DNA of 5,564 nucleotides, taken from Anaerolineaceae bacterium (GTDB lineage: Bacteria > Chloroflexota > Anaerolineae > Anaerolineales > Anaerolineaceae). Location: assembly GCA_021107195.1 (NCBI GenBank), contig JAIOTF010000098.1, positions 1 to 5,564 of the forward strand, given 5' to 3'. The notes below the pieces were generated by a model, which was not told the origin of the DNA, ran no database searches, and worked only from the letters and a program-made list of their open reading frames with translations. Both the position numbers and the translations under genes were made by a program. Shown piece after piece: positions 5,439 through 5,564 of this stretch (position 1 is its first letter; the number at the start of each line of letters is the position of its first letter).

Positions 5439-5512
5439 GGGCGGTTAGCTCAGTTGGTTAGAGCGTTGCGTTGACATCGCAAAGGTCATGAGTTCGAGTC
5501 TCTTACCGCCCA
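5439..5512 (+). tRNA. tRNA-Val (anticodon GAC)
   Basis: The cloverleaf folds fully. The acceptor stem is GGGCGGT (5439-5445) with ACCGCCC (5505-5511) and discriminator A5512. The D arm is GCTC/GAGC with loop AGTTGGTTA. The anticodon stem is TTGCG/CGCAA around loop TTGACAT, which places anticodon GAC at 5473-5475; this reads the valine codons GUC and GUU. The variable loop is AGGTC and the T loop TTCGAGT. The T stem ATGAG/CTCTT contains a U-U mismatch at its second pair (5489 with 5503). CCA is not encoded, so it would have to be added by nucleotidyltransferase. The gene is monocistronic, with its own promoter and terminator. Confidence 0.95.
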
Positions 5513-5520
5513 CAAAATGT

Positions 5521-5551
5521 AACACTCGGTTGATTACAGCCGGGTGTTTTT
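5521..5551 (+). terminator. Rho-independent terminator of tRNA-Val
   Basis: AACACTCGG (5521-5529) pairs with CCGGGTGTT (5540-5548) over nine positions with one G-U wobble and a 10-nt loop. The T-run 5547-5551 overlaps the end of the stem. It starts 8 nt after the discriminator base, so the transcript would carry only the one tRNA. Confidence 0.8.
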
Positions 5552-5564
5552 ACTTAAGGTCATG

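Overview
The window looks like ordinary chromosomal DNA from a Gram-positive-type or monoderm-like bacterium, most probably an uncultured Chloroflexota (Anaerolineae-like) lineage. The basis is an Obg GTPase with the C-terminal OCT domain, lipoproteins with long Thr/Pro- or Ala/Pro/Gln-rich linkers behind the lipobox, and dispersed palindromic intergenic repeats starting TGTCATTGCGA. The lineage is an inference from style, not from a database match. All supported genes are on the + strand.

Layout: 1-192 is the upstream region of obg, with a TATAAT box and possibly the 3' end of an unidentified gene. 193-1452 is obg, followed by a hairpin plus T-run terminator. 1453-1818 is a gap holding that terminator, a roughly 125-bp repeat with imperfect terminal inverted repeats and internal hairpins, and a weak promoter candidate. 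1819-2445 is nadD (NAD biosynthesis). Close behind it, 39 nt and then 25 nt apart, are two tandem paralogous lipoproteins (2485-3387 and 3413-4299). The second carries an apparent one-base deletion in an A-run near 4093-4096: the ORF ends at 4156, but its conserved C-terminal part continues in another frame to 4299. A 15-bp hairpin follows. 4345-4803 has no credible gene and holds a perfect 20-bp palindrome, a nested inverted repeat sharing its 11-mer with the first repeat, and a TATAAT box. 4804-5319 is a third, unrelated lipoprotein. The window ends with a tRNA-Val(GAC) that has a near-consensus promoter and its own terminator.

Functionally the window joins two housekeeping genes (obg for ribosome assembly and stress signalling, nadD for NAD synthesis) to surface lipoproteins of unknown role. 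nadD and the two paralogs are spaced closely enough to be co-transcribed. I see no phage, CRISPR, transposase, toxin-antitoxin or biosynthetic system. The most notable points are the frameshifted lipoprotein paralog and the intergenic palindromic repeats.
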